This document shows positions 25,244 to 34,224 of a stretch of DNA of 43,825 bases, piece after piece (the first letter of the stretch is position 1; the number at the start of each line of letters is the position of its first letter). Both the position numbers and the translations under genes were made by a program. The notes beneath the pieces are model-generated. The model was given only the letters and a program-made list of their open reading frames with translations. It searched no databases and was not told the DNA's origin. Where the stretch lies: contig CALKCG010000039.1 of the NCBI GenBank assembly GCA_938082915.1, forward strand, positions 1-43,825, read 5' to 3'. Source of the stretch: an uncultured archaeon. Its GTDB lineage: Archaea > Thermoproteota > CALKCG01 > B24.

Positions 25244-28200
25244 CAGACTTCTTCAGCTTGATCATGTTCTCATCTACCCCTATCCTTCTAAACTGTTCAA
25301 GTATTTTCTCCCTCTTCATCCTCTCCTCAAAGTACATAGTGAGAGAGACGTTCCTCAAGTCGCCCCCAAATTTCTCTAACATATTCTTGATGTTTAATAC
25401 TTCGACCACCCTTAAGGGTAGCTTCGACAAATCGACGCTTCCCCCTCTAATGTTTGCTGAGAAGTCTACGGCTTGGATACTGCTTAGATGGGGCTCTAAC
25501 TTACCTAAATGCATCACCGTTATGGTGACGTTATTAGTTCCATATACTTCAACTACGTTGTACTCCTCTGGAGGCGGGGGTGGAAGAGCTTTTACGCGCT
25601 CTACCACGATCTTTGCATCTTCTACAGATACTTTCACCTCATTTATCTCCGGGTCTGGTAGAGGATATATGCCACTTAGTATCTTCACAGCGCTCTCAAC
25701 AGCTGATTTAGATACTGGTTTTATCGGTATCTCAGGCCACCCCTTCACTATAGATTCAACCATGTACGTGGAGTCCATTTCAAGCCTCTTACCTGCTAGA
25801 AGGTCGTGTTTATGTTTCTCTGCGTATTTCTTCACGTACTCTATGAGGCTGGCTTTTATATCCGGGGTCTTCCGTATGTTGCATTTTCCACTTACGGCGT
25901 TTAAAATCCATGCCGGCAGCTCACCGTAAACCTCCTCAAACTTATTCGCAGACCTCTCAAGCGTCACTCTCAAATCCGCGTGTGTTATGGAGTCTATCAC
26001 AGGGTCGTAGTAGACGACTGTCTTGAAGAGGCTTATGAGATTCGCCGTATAGTTGCTTATGGCCGATGAAGTTAGGCCGGCTGCGTAGCTTTCGATCTTC
26101 TTGTGCATATGCTCCATTATCTCTAAAAGCACTTCCTCAAACTCCTGCTCGCTTTCATAGTACTCCTTGAGCGTAGGTATTGTTGGAGCCCTCTTTATCA
26201 TATTAATCCTCCTACGTCTGACCTGCTCTGGCTCGCCGACTTTTAAGTAATTTATGGCGGTGGAGGCCGCGTTGACTGATGCTATGTGATTGCAGATCCT
26301 AGAGAGGTCTTCGAGTGAGACGTCGGGGATCACCATGGCGAACATGTTTATGTACGGTATTTCGCTCCTATACTTCCGGATGATTGCTTCAGCTTCCTCA
26401 ACGTAATTTACCTTGGACTTTCCTAGTAGACTCGCCTCCAACACGCTCCAAGGAGATACCGTTAGTATCGTGAACGAGTCTCTGTCGAGGAGTTCTATAA
26501 ACTCAGGCTTACCTTTGAAACTGACCACGTGCTTCATCCAATCTATCAAGTAGAGCTTTGGAGGGGCTACTTTCCCAGACTTGCTTTGGAAGAAGCTCGT
26601 CAGTGGGTACTGATTGATCATATGGTCTTTAAAGTAGTTAAGCATGGCATTATAATCCCTCTTATCAACTCCAGCTTTCTCACGTTCTTCTTTGACCGTT
26701 TGCTCTATGAGCTCAGATGGATTTGGAAGAAGAGTGATTATGTAGTGTTCTAAACCGCCATATTCAAAGCTGTGTAAATATGGCAGCTTCTTAAACTCTT
26801 CGAAGGCTTCGTTAAACTTCTTGAGGCATTCCTCCGCCACAGCGCCTATGAGCGTTGTAGCAATGTCGAGTTTTGTAGCAGCTCTAAGCTTTACCTCAGC
26901 GCTCTCGATTTTAGACAGTACCTCGGGAGCTCTTATCATATCCAGCAGTTTAACTACGTTTTCAGTTATGGACTTAGCGTAAACCGTTGACGCCATGGCT
27001 AACATAAGCTCTCTAATGTCTTCGTCCTCAATCCTCTGAATAGTGCTCTCCCATAAATCGTAGATCCTCATCCACTCTCTTGCGATGCGTTCGCTCATAA
27101 CGTAACTGAAGTCTTCAGGTGCTAAACGGGTTATACTCATAAGCGTACACTCAGTCCACTTCGTGGACGTGAGCCTATTTATCAACGACGCCGTAATCTT
27201 CAGAAGGTCCCTTATATGCTGCGACCTCGGAAGGTCTGCCCCAAAAGTGGGATGTATAAACTTCTGTAGGAGGACTTCATAGCTTGGAGAAAACGGGTAG
27301 AATTTATCAAGCCTCCCCGTGAAATTGAGGACTTCATCTTTACCGATTAAACCCGCAAACTCTTCCTCTATATGTTTTTTAAGAGTTTGCACAGCATCCT
27401 GTTTTCTGGCTTTGAACCTTAATAGCCTCAGGGCTAGTATGTTTAGGGCGTCTTCAACCCCTAGTGGCTTTAAAGTTGATGGTTTAAGTCTCCCAACTCT
27501 ATCGTTCAACTCCCCAATGGCATCTACTAAGAGTGGTATGGTCTTATCGACTTCAGAATGAATGAGGTACTTTGATACCCTAGACCATCTTTCTACGTCC
27601 TGCTGAGCGGATGCATATATGAAGACCAGCGGTACTACTCCTCTAGAGTATTCTAAAAGCTCCTTGAGAAAAGATATGAGGTCCATTAGGCTTTTGATTC
27701 TTTCAATGGAGCCCCCATCGATTGTACTACGAACTCCTCCATAGAGTTCATCTACTACGACTAGTATTGGCGTAGGCTCTCTAAGACTTGAAATAAGGGT
27801 ATTAACGGCTTCTATAGGTCTGAGCTTACTAAGGCCCCTAAGGAAGCTCGGGTCTAAGACTTTAATTCCATGAACCTTAGACTTGTGCTCCAGTATTCTA
27901 GCTGCCACCTCGAATATCGCGTCGTAGGGCTTGAACTCCTTAGGGCATCTTAACATGTCTATCGCGAAGATCAACGTTCTCTCAGCCACTCTCCTATCGT
28001 AGTCGTATTTCCAGAGGGCGTTGGGGTCCAATACTTCTCTAATGTCATCAAAGTCCCAGCGGTATGTTTGAGCATAGAGGTGCCACAATAGTGTGAGGAA
28101 GTGGGTCTTTCCAAAACCCATCTCCTGGGTTAGAGACAGAGCGACTGGAGCTTCTCGAACGACTTTAAGCCCTCCGTTGACCATTTTTAAAGCATCAGCC

Positions 28201-28418
28201 ATCGGGTCGAAGTACGTTATCGATAGAAACGTAACGGTATCTAGGAATTCGTCGCTCACTACGACGCGCGGGTCAAACAGCTCGTGTTCAATTATCATGC
28301 CGAGGCTTGGCGCGAGTCTACCCACGTACTCACCTGGACTGAGCTTGCTATAGGCTTCCACAAGCTGAGTTGGTTCGACCACATCTTTCAACCTAGGAAT
28401 GTACATGTACAACTTCAC
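25236..28418 (-). CDS. DUF499-type P-loop ATPase (BrxC/PglY-like)
   Basis: A 1,060-aa ATPase. Walker A reads 'EMGFGKTHFL' (99-108), with the GKTH form typical of DUF499. Walker B is 'ILVVVDELYGG' (218-228) with the catalytic Glu. 'PSYEVLLQKF' and 'LPRSQHIRDLLKITASLI' are further DUF499-like segments. The C-terminal third is helical with a proline stretch ('LPPPPPEE'). DUF499 ATPases pair with DUF1156 methyltransferases in defence islands and are counterparts of BrxC/PglY in BREX, where they are needed for defence. The gene overlaps the methyltransferase (4 bases) and the PglZ-like gene (8 bases), so the three products are likely made in fixed proportion. Confidence 0.85.
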   Translation of the reverse strand: MKLYMYIPRLKDVVEPTQLVEAYSKLSPGEYVGRLAPSLGMIIEHELFDPRVVVSDEFLDTVTFLSITYFDPMADALKMVNGGLKVVREAPVALSLTQEMGFGKTHFLTLLWHLYAQTYRWDFDDIREVLDPNALWKYDYDRRVAERTLIFAIDMLRCPKEFKPYDAIFEVAARILEHKSKVHGIKVLDPSFLRGLSKLRPIEAVNTLISSLREPTPILVVVDELYGGVRSTIDGGSIERIKSLMDLISFLKELLEYSRGVVPLVFIYASAQQDVERWSRVSKYLIHSEVDKTIPLLVDAIGELNDRVGRLKPSTLKPLGVEDALNILALRLLRFKARKQDAVQTLKKHIEEEFAGLIGKDEVLNFTGRLDKFYPFSPSYEVLLQKFIHPTFGADLPRSQHIRDLLKITASLINRLTSTKWTECTLMSITRLAPEDFSYVMSERIAREWMRIYDLWESTIQRIEDEDIRELMLAMASTVYAKSITENVVKLLDMIRAPEVLSKIESAEVKLRAATKLDIATTLIGAVAEECLKKFNEAFEEFKKLPYLHSFEYGGLEHYIITLLPNPSELIEQTVKEEREKAGVDKRDYNAMLNYFKDHMINQYPLTSFFQSKSGKVAPPKLYLIDWMKHVVSFKGKPEFIELLDRDSFTILTVSPWSVLEASLLGKSKVNYVEEAEAIIRKYRSEIPYINMFAMVIPDVSLEDLSRICNHIASVNAASTAINYLKVGEPEQVRRRRINMIKRAPTIPTLKEYYESEQEFEEVLLEIMEHMHKKIESYAAGLTSSAISNYTANLISLFKTVVYYDPVIDSITHADLRVTLERSANKFEEVYGELPAWILNAVSGKCNIRKTPDIKASLIEYVKKYAEKHKHDLLAGKRLEMDSTYMVESIVKGWPEIPIKPVSKSAVESAVKILSGIYPLPDPEINEVKVSVEDAKIVVERVKALPPPPPEEYNVVEVYGTNNVTITVMHLGKLEPHLSSIQAVDFSANIRGGSVDLSKLPLRVVEVLNIKNMLEKFGGDLRNVSLTMYFEERMKREKILEQFRRIGVDENMIKLKKSGG

Positions 28419-31400
28419 CTCTCATACAGGAGTTTAAGCACGTTTTCTATAAAGGGTTTATTTAGCCTTGTAATGCCGAACGACTTCAACTCATCCTCTC
28501 TAGCGGTTAGCAGTAGGAATAGTGCAACAGCCACAACCTGTCTACTATATGGAAATAGCGTCCTTACTCGTTCCGCGGCTCTACTGACCTCTTCGACTGC
28601 TGGAATATCCGCTAAAATTTTCGTGAGCCTTAAAGCCATGCCTGAGGCGGTTTTATCCAGGACTTCGACTCTACGCTTGATGAGTTCCAGAGCCTCTCTA
28701 CCGTAAATTACTTTACGTGAGGAGCCGCCTTTAGCCTCTAGTAGCCCAAGGTTTTTAAGTCTGTCGAGGCTCGTACCGATGACCTTACAGATTTTTTCGC
28801 CGAAGTCATATTCAACGGTCGATTCCTCTGAGAACCTTGTGGACATCCATAGGAGTAAGTAGGCCTTCGAGTCGTTATCCACTAAGAGTATGTCGTTGAC
28901 CATGTTTTCAGCCAAAGCCTCTTCAACGCCGGCCTTCTTAAAGGCCTCTTTAAGAGCGCCCTCCAGAATCCTCGAAACACCATGGTATAAAGCCACCGGG
29001 TATAGGCTTTCCCTGAAGAACTGCAGTAACATAATAAACCTATATACGTCTCCAGCGCCCAAACCCTCCGCTTCGGTAAACTCATCTATAGGTCTAACAC
29101 CACGCTTAACAGATACTGCCTCAATCGACGGGTTCCATATTCTCGTGGCACCTGCTATCGCACCGGCTAAAGCCATTATGTACTTTTCGTATTCTGAAGC
29201 TCCAGATTCTATGGCGCTCTGAAGAGCATCCACCGTGCTTGACACGATAGCCCGTTTAACGTCTTCATTTATCGATAGGTCCCTAACGTCTCTAGTGCCG
29301 ACGACTACTCTCTCGCCCGCCTTTCTAGTCACGATCGCCAAACTTGAGAAGAACGCTGACCCTGCTAACGCAACACGTCTCTCAGCCATCTCCGTCCTTA
29401 TGGTCCAAACCTTCGTGACCATGAAGCCTGAAGCGTATAGAGCGCTTAGAATGCCCTCCCAAGCCTCTGGGTCGCTGTGAGTAAACCACACTATGAGGGC
29501 GCCGTCGTCTTTGAGGCTTTTATGGGCTTCTCGGAAGAACATCCACATGTTTTTCACGTACCAATCTCTACTATGCGTCGTCTTCATGCGTTCTAAAATC
29601 TCCAGAGCACTCCTCCCTTTGGCAGAGACTTTAACGGTCTTTCTCTCTATGATTTCACCATCCCTAGGCACGGTCGATAGTATGGGACTCCAACCCGAGA
29701 CGAAAAGCTCAGCTCTACTAGGCTCACCTCTATTGAACAAATAGCCTGCGTCTATAGCAGGAGACAAAGTGACTCTTAAGACCTGCCAGAAGAACTCGCT
29801 TATATCGCTGTAGGTGTGCTGGTCGAAATACGGAGGGTCTACATTAATAACATCGACGCTCTTCTCGCCCAATATCTTAGAAAGATCCACAGCGTCGGCC
29901 ATCAGAACCTTAACCCTATCGCCTAAGCCTCCGACCCAAGAGCACAAGTGCTTGAGCACGGGGCATATACCACCATGGGTCTTAGTAGGCTCTTCGACGT
30001 CAGGCTCAAAAACCCAGCCCAGTGATTTGTGAGGGTCTTCAACTATGGGAGGCATTTCACAGTATTCGAGACCAAGACCTATCTTTCTTGTTCTTGCATA
30101 GTGGTCCATAAGTTCTCTTATGGTTCTGGTAGTATCGTCCCATGTAGTTGTAATGTTATTAAAATTCATCAGTTTATCAATGCCAAAAGCTAAATAGAAA
30201 ATACCAGCTAATCTGAACTCCGCTTTTTCATCAATTGATTCTTTAATCCTTGCTCTGACGTATTTTACCAGCTTCATCAAAATTAAAAGCTGCCTCGGAT
30301 TGAATAGCTCATACCAGTAATCTATCCCCAGGTCTGTCACAGGCTTGAATACTTCGTTCTCGGCTTTGTATATTGGGTCTGATGGTATGTAGTCTTTGAG
30401 CTCTTCGCTCAGCCTAGTTAGGTCTAGGTATGCCTCGGTAAACCTCTCCACGTCTTCCTTCGCTGCTGCCTTAAACCCCCTCTTAGTCTGCTTGACGAGT
30501 AGGATGTGTGTCCGATTGAGCTCTTCAACAGATTCTTTGGCTGATTTGAAGTCCCCGCTCAAAGCGGTCTTCAAGAGCCTCTTATGCCTTGAAACCCAGT
30601 CTCGAAGGGCAACTTCCTCTACTACTGGAGCCTTGCAGTACGGGCACCTAAGCCTGGTAAACTCTGCCTCCACTTCGGAGATATCCACCGCGAAGCTCTT
30701 CTTCTCCCCATCGAAGCTGAACTTTATATACGGTCCATTCTTCCCAAGTCTCGTAGTATGTATTATCGGAATCAAGCCTCCGCAGGATTTACACATATAC
30801 CCTCTGGCGATTATATAGTTCATAGCATCCTCAGGATAGTACTTCCCAAGTTCCTTCCTAGCCCAACCTATGAGCCTCTCAGCCTCAGCCTTAACCTCCT
30901 CGTAAAGCCTCACACCATATTTGGCAGGGTACTCAAGCGTGGCCTTGAGGATCAAGTAGGCGACGGGGTTGTACTCCATAGCAACCGTCCTAAAGCCAAG
31001 CCTCAAAGCCTCCAAAGGAATAGAGCCACCACCAGCCATAGGGTCTACGATGAGTATTTCACTAGAATTCTTGCCTATTTTTTCCTTCAAGACGTCATCT
31101 AGATGCCTTCTTTTAGGATTTGAATTAAGGAGTATTGGCAGAATTTTTTGTGTGGCTAAGTCAGATATATCATTAAAACCAACAATTTCTCTAAAGAGGT
31201 CTTTACTGAAATTATGGGGAAGAATAGCAGCTAGATTGAGTATTCTTGAAAGTGCCATCGGGCGCCTCGCAAACCAAGGATGGAGATTATTTGGCTGCGG
31301 GGTTCCTACGTTAAGCACCGTTGGATCTACACTATACAGACTTAAAAATTGAGGCCTGTACTTGTTCCTCGAAATTCTGAATGAAATCTCAATGGCTGCG

Positions 31401-31456
31401 TGGAGATTCATTTCTGATAGAGGAAGCCATTCTTCAACAAGCCTTCTAAAAGACAT
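28415..31456 (-). CDS. DUF1156 DNA methyltransferase
   Basis: A 1,013-aa DNA methyltransferase that uses S-adenosylmethionine, probably on adenine N6 or cytosine N4. The N-terminus has the DUF1156 mark 'HPWFARRPMALSRIL' (59-73). Motif I is 'VDPMAGGGSIPLEAL' (137-151). A zinc ribbon (Cys222, Cys225, Cys271, Cys274) follows, and the catalytic motif is 'NVDPPYFDQHTYSD' (538-551). The C-terminal part is helical and may read the target. In BREX type 3-like loci a DUF1156 methyltransferase takes the PglX role of marking self DNA. Start and stop overlaps tie it to the ATPase; 59 bases separate it from the glycosylase-like gene upstream. Confidence 0.9.
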   Translation of the reverse strand: MSFRRLVEEWLPLSEMNLHAAIEISFRISRNKYRPQFLSLYSVDPTVLNVGTPQPNNLHPWFARRPMALSRILNLAAILPHNFSKDLFREIVGFNDISDLATQKILPILLNSNPKRRHLDDVLKEKIGKNSSEILIVDPMAGGGSIPLEALRLGFRTVAMEYNPVAYLILKATLEYPAKYGVRLYEEVKAEAERLIGWARKELGKYYPEDAMNYIIARGYMCKSCGGLIPIIHTTRLGKNGPYIKFSFDGEKKSFAVDISEVEAEFTRLRCPYCKAPVVEEVALRDWVSRHKRLLKTALSGDFKSAKESVEELNRTHILLVKQTKRGFKAAAKEDVERFTEAYLDLTRLSEELKDYIPSDPIYKAENEVFKPVTDLGIDYWYELFNPRQLLILMKLVKYVRARIKESIDEKAEFRLAGIFYLAFGIDKLMNFNNITTTWDDTTRTIRELMDHYARTRKIGLGLEYCEMPPIVEDPHKSLGWVFEPDVEEPTKTHGGICPVLKHLCSWVGGLGDRVKVLMADAVDLSKILGEKSVDVINVDPPYFDQHTYSDISEFFWQVLRVTLSPAIDAGYLFNRGEPSRAELFVSGWSPILSTVPRDGEIIERKTVKVSAKGRSALEILERMKTTHSRDWYVKNMWMFFREAHKSLKDDGALIVWFTHSDPEAWEGILSALYASGFMVTKVWTIRTEMAERRVALAGSAFFSSLAIVTRKAGERVVVGTRDVRDLSINEDVKRAIVSSTVDALQSAIESGASEYEKYIMALAGAIAGATRIWNPSIEAVSVKRGVRPIDEFTEAEGLGAGDVYRFIMLLQFFRESLYPVALYHGVSRILEGALKEAFKKAGVEEALAENMVNDILLVDNDSKAYLLLWMSTRFSEESTVEYDFGEKICKVIGTSLDRLKNLGLLEAKGGSSRKVIYGREALELIKRRVEVLDKTASGMALRLTKILADIPAVEEVSRAAERVRTLFPYSRQVVAVALFLLLTAREDELKSFGITRLNKPFIENVLKLLYER

Positions 31457-31515
31457 TCTAATGCCTCCACGTCTTAAGAGACTCGACCTTAAACTTCCAG
31501 CTGTAGAGGGAATAC

Positions 31516-32262
31516 TTAACCATGAGCTTCACCTTCCATGCACTTTGGACATATATGCATTATCGGGCATATGTCGCACTCCGGCTTCTCCCTGCAGTAG
31601 TAGAAGCCTATGTGCCACAGTCCAGCGTCCAGTGCCATAGGTGGCACCTTAAACTTCATCCTGACGACCTTATCGGCTTCCTCTAGTGTTGCATCCTTTG
31701 GTATGATGTGCGTCCTTTCTAAAACTCTCATGACTGGGTCTGCTGGCGATAGGTTTACGTTCTTAATATCGAGCTTAATTATATCGGCTAATCTGAGTTC
31801 TCTGACTATCCCCGGTGCCAAGACCGGTCCTATGCCGGGTAGCTTACTGAGGTCGTTTTCTAGAATCTTAGCATCCGTGAATTTGGCGAAATATTTGACT
31901 AGGCTTCCTCCATTATTTACGGCTATACTCACCAACTCTCTGAAGAACCTTAAAAGCCCTGCAAACCCTCCATGGGGATTAAACCTTGGTATAGTCCTAG
32001 CCACGCCTACTACGGCTTCTTCCACTCTACTGATCCCGTGTTTTTGATTTATTTCAAGTAGACGCTCAAGGGAGATCATCCTCGCAAACTCGTCTAAAGC
32101 GTGCTCGGGGGTTCCAGTAGGCCATTGATAGGTTCTCCAACAGATTTGGAATGCTGCCTCTTCTGAGCCTAACCTGTCTACCATGTCTAAGAGCTCCATC
32201 CTATACTCATCAGTCTTCATCAAGCAGAACCTTGTGAGCTCGTCTATTAAGGCCTGGCTCAT
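31516..32262 (-). CDS. Endonuclease III-like HhH protein with iron-sulphur motif
   Basis: A 248-aa member of the HhH-GPD DNA glycosylase superfamily. The hairpin 'LPGIGPVLAPG' (141-151) is followed by 'SPADPVMRVLERT' (172-184), in which Asp175 matches the conserved catalytic Asp. Four Cys (223, 229, 232, 238) form a C-x5-C-x2-C-x5-C iron-sulphur loop, one residue shorter than in Nth. The Lys found in bifunctional endonuclease III after the hairpin is replaced ('GPVLAPG'), so it may be a monofunctional glycosylase or a non-catalytic DNA reader. It overlaps the winged-helix gene by 4 bases and belongs to the BREX-like operon, which suggests recognition of altered bases rather than general repair. 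Confidence 0.75.
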   Translation of the reverse strand: MSQALIDELTRFCLMKTDEYRMELLDMVDRLGSEEAAFQICWRTYQWPTGTPEHALDEFARMISLERLLEINQKHGISRVEEAVVGVARTIPRFNPHGGFAGLLRFFRELVSIAVNNGGSLVKYFAKFTDAKILENDLSKLPGIGPVLAPGIVRELRLADIIKLDIKNVNLSPADPVMRVLERTHIIPKDATLEEADKVVRMKFKVPPMALDAGLWHIGFYYCREKPECDICPIMHICPKCMEGEAHG

Positions 32263-32453
32263 ACCTCCTCCCTCCAGAACAAGTGTATTTTACTAGAGCC
32301 CTTGTACCGTACGCCCTTCTTCGTCATGGCTAGGTGCATCAACGCATCCTTAGCGGTCTTGTAGTTTATCCCAAGCCTCTTGGCGACCTCGTTCGGCGTG
32401 GCTGGTTCATCCGTAAGCACGTTGTAAACGGCTTCTTCGTACTTACTTGGCAC
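32259..32453 (-). CDS. Small winged-helix protein, first gene of the BREX-like operon
   Basis: A 64-aa protein that is almost only a winged helix-turn-helix: 'VYNVLTDEPATPNEVAKRLGINYKTAKDALMHLAM' with the wing 'KGVRYKGSSKIHLFWRE'. It uses a GTG start (32,451-32,453). A TATA-like box about 26 bases upstream suggests a leaderless transcript. As first gene of the defence operon it may repress the operon until needed. It overlaps the glycosylase-like gene by 4 bases. Confidence 0.8.
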   Translation of the reverse strand: MPSKYEEAVYNVLTDEPATPNEVAKRLGINYKTAKDALMHLAMTKKGVRYKGSSKIHLFWREEV

Positions 32454-32476
32454 GATAAATCACTATTTAATTGTAC

Positions 32477-32483
32477 AATATAA
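32477..32483 (-). promoter_or_regulatory. TATA box of the BREX-like operon
   Basis: TTATATT on the minus strand ends 23 bases before the GTG start of the winged-helix gene, the spacing of a leaderless archaeal promoter. It is the only clear promoter for the six-gene operon. Confidence 0.45.
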
Positions 32484-32551
32484 GATTATGGTTTACTTTC
32501 GATGCACCAACGGAATACTCATAGAGAGCCCAAATCCAGTCTTACGGATGT

Positions 32552-32571
32552 GGTGGTCTTTGCCTACCACC
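32552..32571. repeat. Hairpin-forming inverted repeat
   Basis: GGTGGT and ACCACC arms (6 bases each) flank an 8-base loop in the roughly 290-base gap between the defence operon and the small ribbon-helix-helix gene. It may be an operator or a structured RNA; nothing else in this gap looks like a gene. Confidence 0.35.
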
Positions 32572-32743
32572 TCTACCATTACTCAATATTTTTCATGGGC
32601 TACAGCTCATGGACTGCATGGCGATGTTTGACGCTTTAAGTCAAGTCAGGCTTGCCTTATGGGATTCTACCATAAATTTACCCAAAACCGCGCACGTTTG
32701 AATCATGGGAAATCGCAGTCCTACGTGCATACTACTTTGTAGC

Positions 32744-32884
32744 ATGTCCAATATAATCTTCCGAATAGATGAAGATGTTAAAAGGCTACTTGAAAAGAAG
32801 GCTGAAGAGAGCGGGTCGACTTTATCTCAACTGATAAGAAGCTCGATCTTCCAATATCTCGGTGTAAAGGTAAAAACGATGTAA
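32744..32884 (+). CDS. 46-aa ribbon-helix-helix protein
   Basis: A short gene reading 'MSNIIFRIDEDVKRLLEKKA' then 'EESGSTLSQLIRSSIFQYLG'. The IIFRIDEDVKRLLEKKA strand-helix and the TLSQLIRSSIFQYL helix are a textbook CopG/ribbon-helix-helix pattern. It is divergent from the BREX-like operon, 290 bases from that operon's start, and could regulate it, or be the antitoxin-like half of a lost pair. No toxin gene follows directly. The ATG has only a weak ribosome site. Confidence 0.7.
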   Translation: MSNIIFRIDEDVKRLLEKKAEESGSTLSQLIRSSIFQYLGVKVKTM

Positions 32885-33045
32885 AGAGCTCTGCGAAAGG
32901 CTAGATATGATCGAGGGGTTCCTCTTGAAGGGGGTTCGGAATTAAGTATGAGATATTTAAAAGCAGTCAACTGAAAAAGAAGGGGGATTAAGGCATGACA
33001 CAAAATTGTGATGCAACAGGAAAGCCCTTGTAAACGGTTTAGACT

Positions 33046-33348
33046 TTAAAATAGTTCTCCATACTTGCTCACGTGGTCTTCTACTGCCTTCTCCTGGTTG
33101 TCTATAGAGCCGTCCCATTCGTCTAACTCCTTTTCCATCTTTGACCAATGTGCATAAATGTCTTCAGCTACTTCCTCCCCTTCGATCTTTAGTACCGCAT
33201 CACCTTTCCCTTCTTTCCGCGCTTGTCGGATGTTATGAAGGGGTCTATATATACGTACTCTAACCCCATGCTCTTCCAAGGTAGTCTGTCTAGGAACCCT
33301 CCAGTTCTCAAGAGTGGTTTGACCCCTTAATCTATTAAAACTGGACAC
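33046..33348 (-). CDS. Hypothetical protein divergent from an HTH gene
   Basis: A 100-aa charged protein that I do not recognise. It contains a repeated short motif 'GQTTLENWRVP' and 'RQTTLEEHGVR', then a basic stretch and an acidic C-terminus ('EKELDEWDGSIDNQEK'). I place the start at the GTG at 33,346-33,348 because a strong GGGAGGTG ribosome site (33,354-33,361) precedes it by 5 bases; the longer frame would include this site in the coding region. It is divergent from the gene at 33,368 with only 19 bases between the two starts, so their promoters overlap each other's coding sequence. Confidence 0.5.
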   Translation of the reverse strand: MSSFNRLRGQTTLENWRVPRQTTLEEHGVRVRIYRPLHNIRQARKEGKGDAVLKIEGEEVAEDIYAHWSKMEKELDEWDGSIDNQEKAVEDHVSKYGELF

Positions 33349-33367
33349 GTTTTCACCTCCCAATAAT

Positions 33368-34009
33368 ATGGCCACAGACAGAGAAATCGTTAAAAGAGGA
33401 AAAACTTATCTCATTTGTCTCACTTATCTTAATAACGTGATGTTGGAAAGTGAAAGTAGAGCTTTTAGGGAGTGTATTAAGATGGCTAAGATGCTTTATG
33501 AATTGGATGGTTTATACGATGACCTCCTTAAATCTGCGTCAAATGAGCCCGCTGAGTTCGAAAGAAAGCTTTTGGACTTTATATCGCTCGTAAATAGGGT
33601 TAAGAAGAAGATCGAGTTGTTCAGTATGGTTTATAGCGTAGGTCCAATCATTGACATCGCATCTGATCCCAGCGATGAGAGGAATGCATTAGTTAAGGTC
33701 GGCTTGAAAATGAGGCGTTATAAATATGAAAGTAAACCGATTAAAGTCCGCCAATTCATAGTCGCAGAAATCTTGCCATTAACTGAGGCGCACTTGAAAT
33801 CAGAAGATGTTATAAAGGCGGCCGTCAGTAGAGCTTCTAAACGTGAGCTTATATCACCAGGTGAAGCAGCTAGATCGCTCAATGTCTCATATAAAACTCT
33901 CTGGAGGTGGTGGAAGGAGGGGAAGATCAAAGCCGTTAGATTGCCTTCAGGGCGATTAAGATATTACAGGCATGAGGTTGAAAAATTGATGAAAAACGCC
34001 GTCGGCTGA
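33368..34009 (+). CDS. Protein with C-terminal MerR/IS607-type helix-turn-helix
   Basis: A 213-aa protein in two parts. The first 150 residues are helical and unknown. The C-terminus ('ISPGEAARSLNVSYKTLWRW', then 'WKEGKIKAVRLPSGRLRYYR') is a MerR-like domain of the kind at the N-terminus of IS607 recombinases; the same form occurs in the small HTH gene at 38,979. No recombinase domain is present. It could regulate the defence genes on either side. The ATG start has no ribosome site and TATTAAAA lies about 30 bases upstream, consistent with leaderless translation. Confidence 0.65.
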   Translation: MATDREIVKRGKTYLICLTYLNNVMLESESRAFRECIKMAKMLYELDGLYDDLLKSASNEPAEFERKLLDFISLVNRVKKKIELFSMVYSVGPIIDIASDPSDERNALVKVGLKMRRYKYESKPIKVRQFIVAEILPLTEAHLKSEDVIKAAVSRASKRELISPGEAARSLNVSYKTLWRWWKEGKIKAVRLPSGRLRYYRHEVEKLMKNAVG

Positions 34010-34224
34010 TACATAAGGGAAGAGGGAGTTGTTTTGAAACGCCATATTACGGGCTCTGACCGAAGTAAAATAGGCTTTGTGCTCAATTCTCTTTTCGGTC
34101 CCCTCCTCTTAGGTAGTTCTTTAAATGAGCGGCTTCGGAGAGGGAATTATGGATATTGGTGTGAAAAAATTGAACCATATTACACTAAAGAGCATAATTA
34201 AACCACGAAGACTTGAAATTACAA

